This document shows positions 6,674 to 6,760 of a stretch of DNA of 6,760 nucleotides, piece by piece. This DNA is from Terriglobia bacterium (lineage in GTDB: Bacteria; Acidobacteriota; Terriglobia; UBA7540): positions 1 through 6,760 of the forward strand of contig JASHYZ010000227.1 of NCBI GenBank assembly GCA_030042795.1, in the 5' to 3' direction. The notes beneath the pieces were generated by a model, which had not been told where the DNA came from, did not search any database, and saw nothing but the letters and a program-made list of their open reading frames with translations. The position numbers and the translations under genes are program-made. Each line of letters opens with the position of its first letter. Positions within the stretch are counted from its first letter, which is position 1.

Positions 6674-6760
6674 CTTCGCGGGCAGGAAGACATTGGGCCA
6701 CAGAAAGCGAAGGCGGAGAGAGCCGCTTTGGACCGTCTCCGCGAAGATCGCATGTCAGGC

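Noticed and set aside
6509..6760. Open + strand frame running to the window end (GTG 6509 or ATG 6536)
   Set aside because: It is open for about 84 or 75 codons, but no ribosome-binding site precedes either start, no family is recognisable, and it runs through at least four strong hairpins and the boxes shared with copy 1, where no comparable frame exists. RNA structure explains the region better.

Overview
The window looks like chromosomal DNA of a moderately GC-rich bacterium, most likely an acidobacterium (Acidobacteriota). That assignment rests on two things. The gene content is typical of that group: a dynamin-like C-terminus, DUF6062-type Cys/His proteins, and HEAT-repeat and zinc-ribbon proteins. 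There is also an intergenic palindromic repeat of the 'TGTCATTCCGAGC..AGCGAGGAATCTCGC / CTTCGACTTCGCTCAAGG' style that I associate with acidobacterial genomes. It is an inference, not a database match.

Region 1 (1-1384, + strand): the 3' part of a helical protein, probably a dynamin-family GTPase, followed 4 bases later by a DUF6062-like protein with two CxxC...CxxH modules. Region 2 (4958-1402, - strand): a tightly packed four-gene operon of a HEAT-repeat protein, an MFS transporter, a short zinc-ribbon/HEAT protein and a P-loop ATPase. Junctions are a 2-base gap, a 10-base overlap and a 20-base overlap, so translational coupling is likely. The two operons converge with only 17 bases between their stop codons.

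Region 3 (about 4921-5450): no convincing gene. It holds an approximately 190-base composite palindromic repeat whose left arm runs into the HEAT gene and supplies its first possible start codon. Next to it is a structured stretch (5160-5366, + strand) that matches, block by block, a second structured stretch near the window end. Region 4 (6346-5451, - strand): a second, shorter DUF6062-like protein and a small hypothetical protein.

Region 5 (6347-6760): again no convincing gene. It is packed with hairpins and is the second copy of the structured element. The two copies share collinear boxes (CGAAGCCG, CCTCAA, GGTAGGAGnnGTCAGT, GGGCGAACyCCATCrCCA) separated by hairpins whose stems differ in sequence but keep their positions, which points to RNA structure. 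Box order in the second copy (GGCCGAAAG, then CACC plus hairpin, then GGGnGAAC..ATCrCC plus hairpin) resembles what I remember of IscB-associated omega-RNAs (HEARO). No iscB gene is visible; if one exists it would lie beyond the right edge. This pair of structured elements is the most interesting content of the window.
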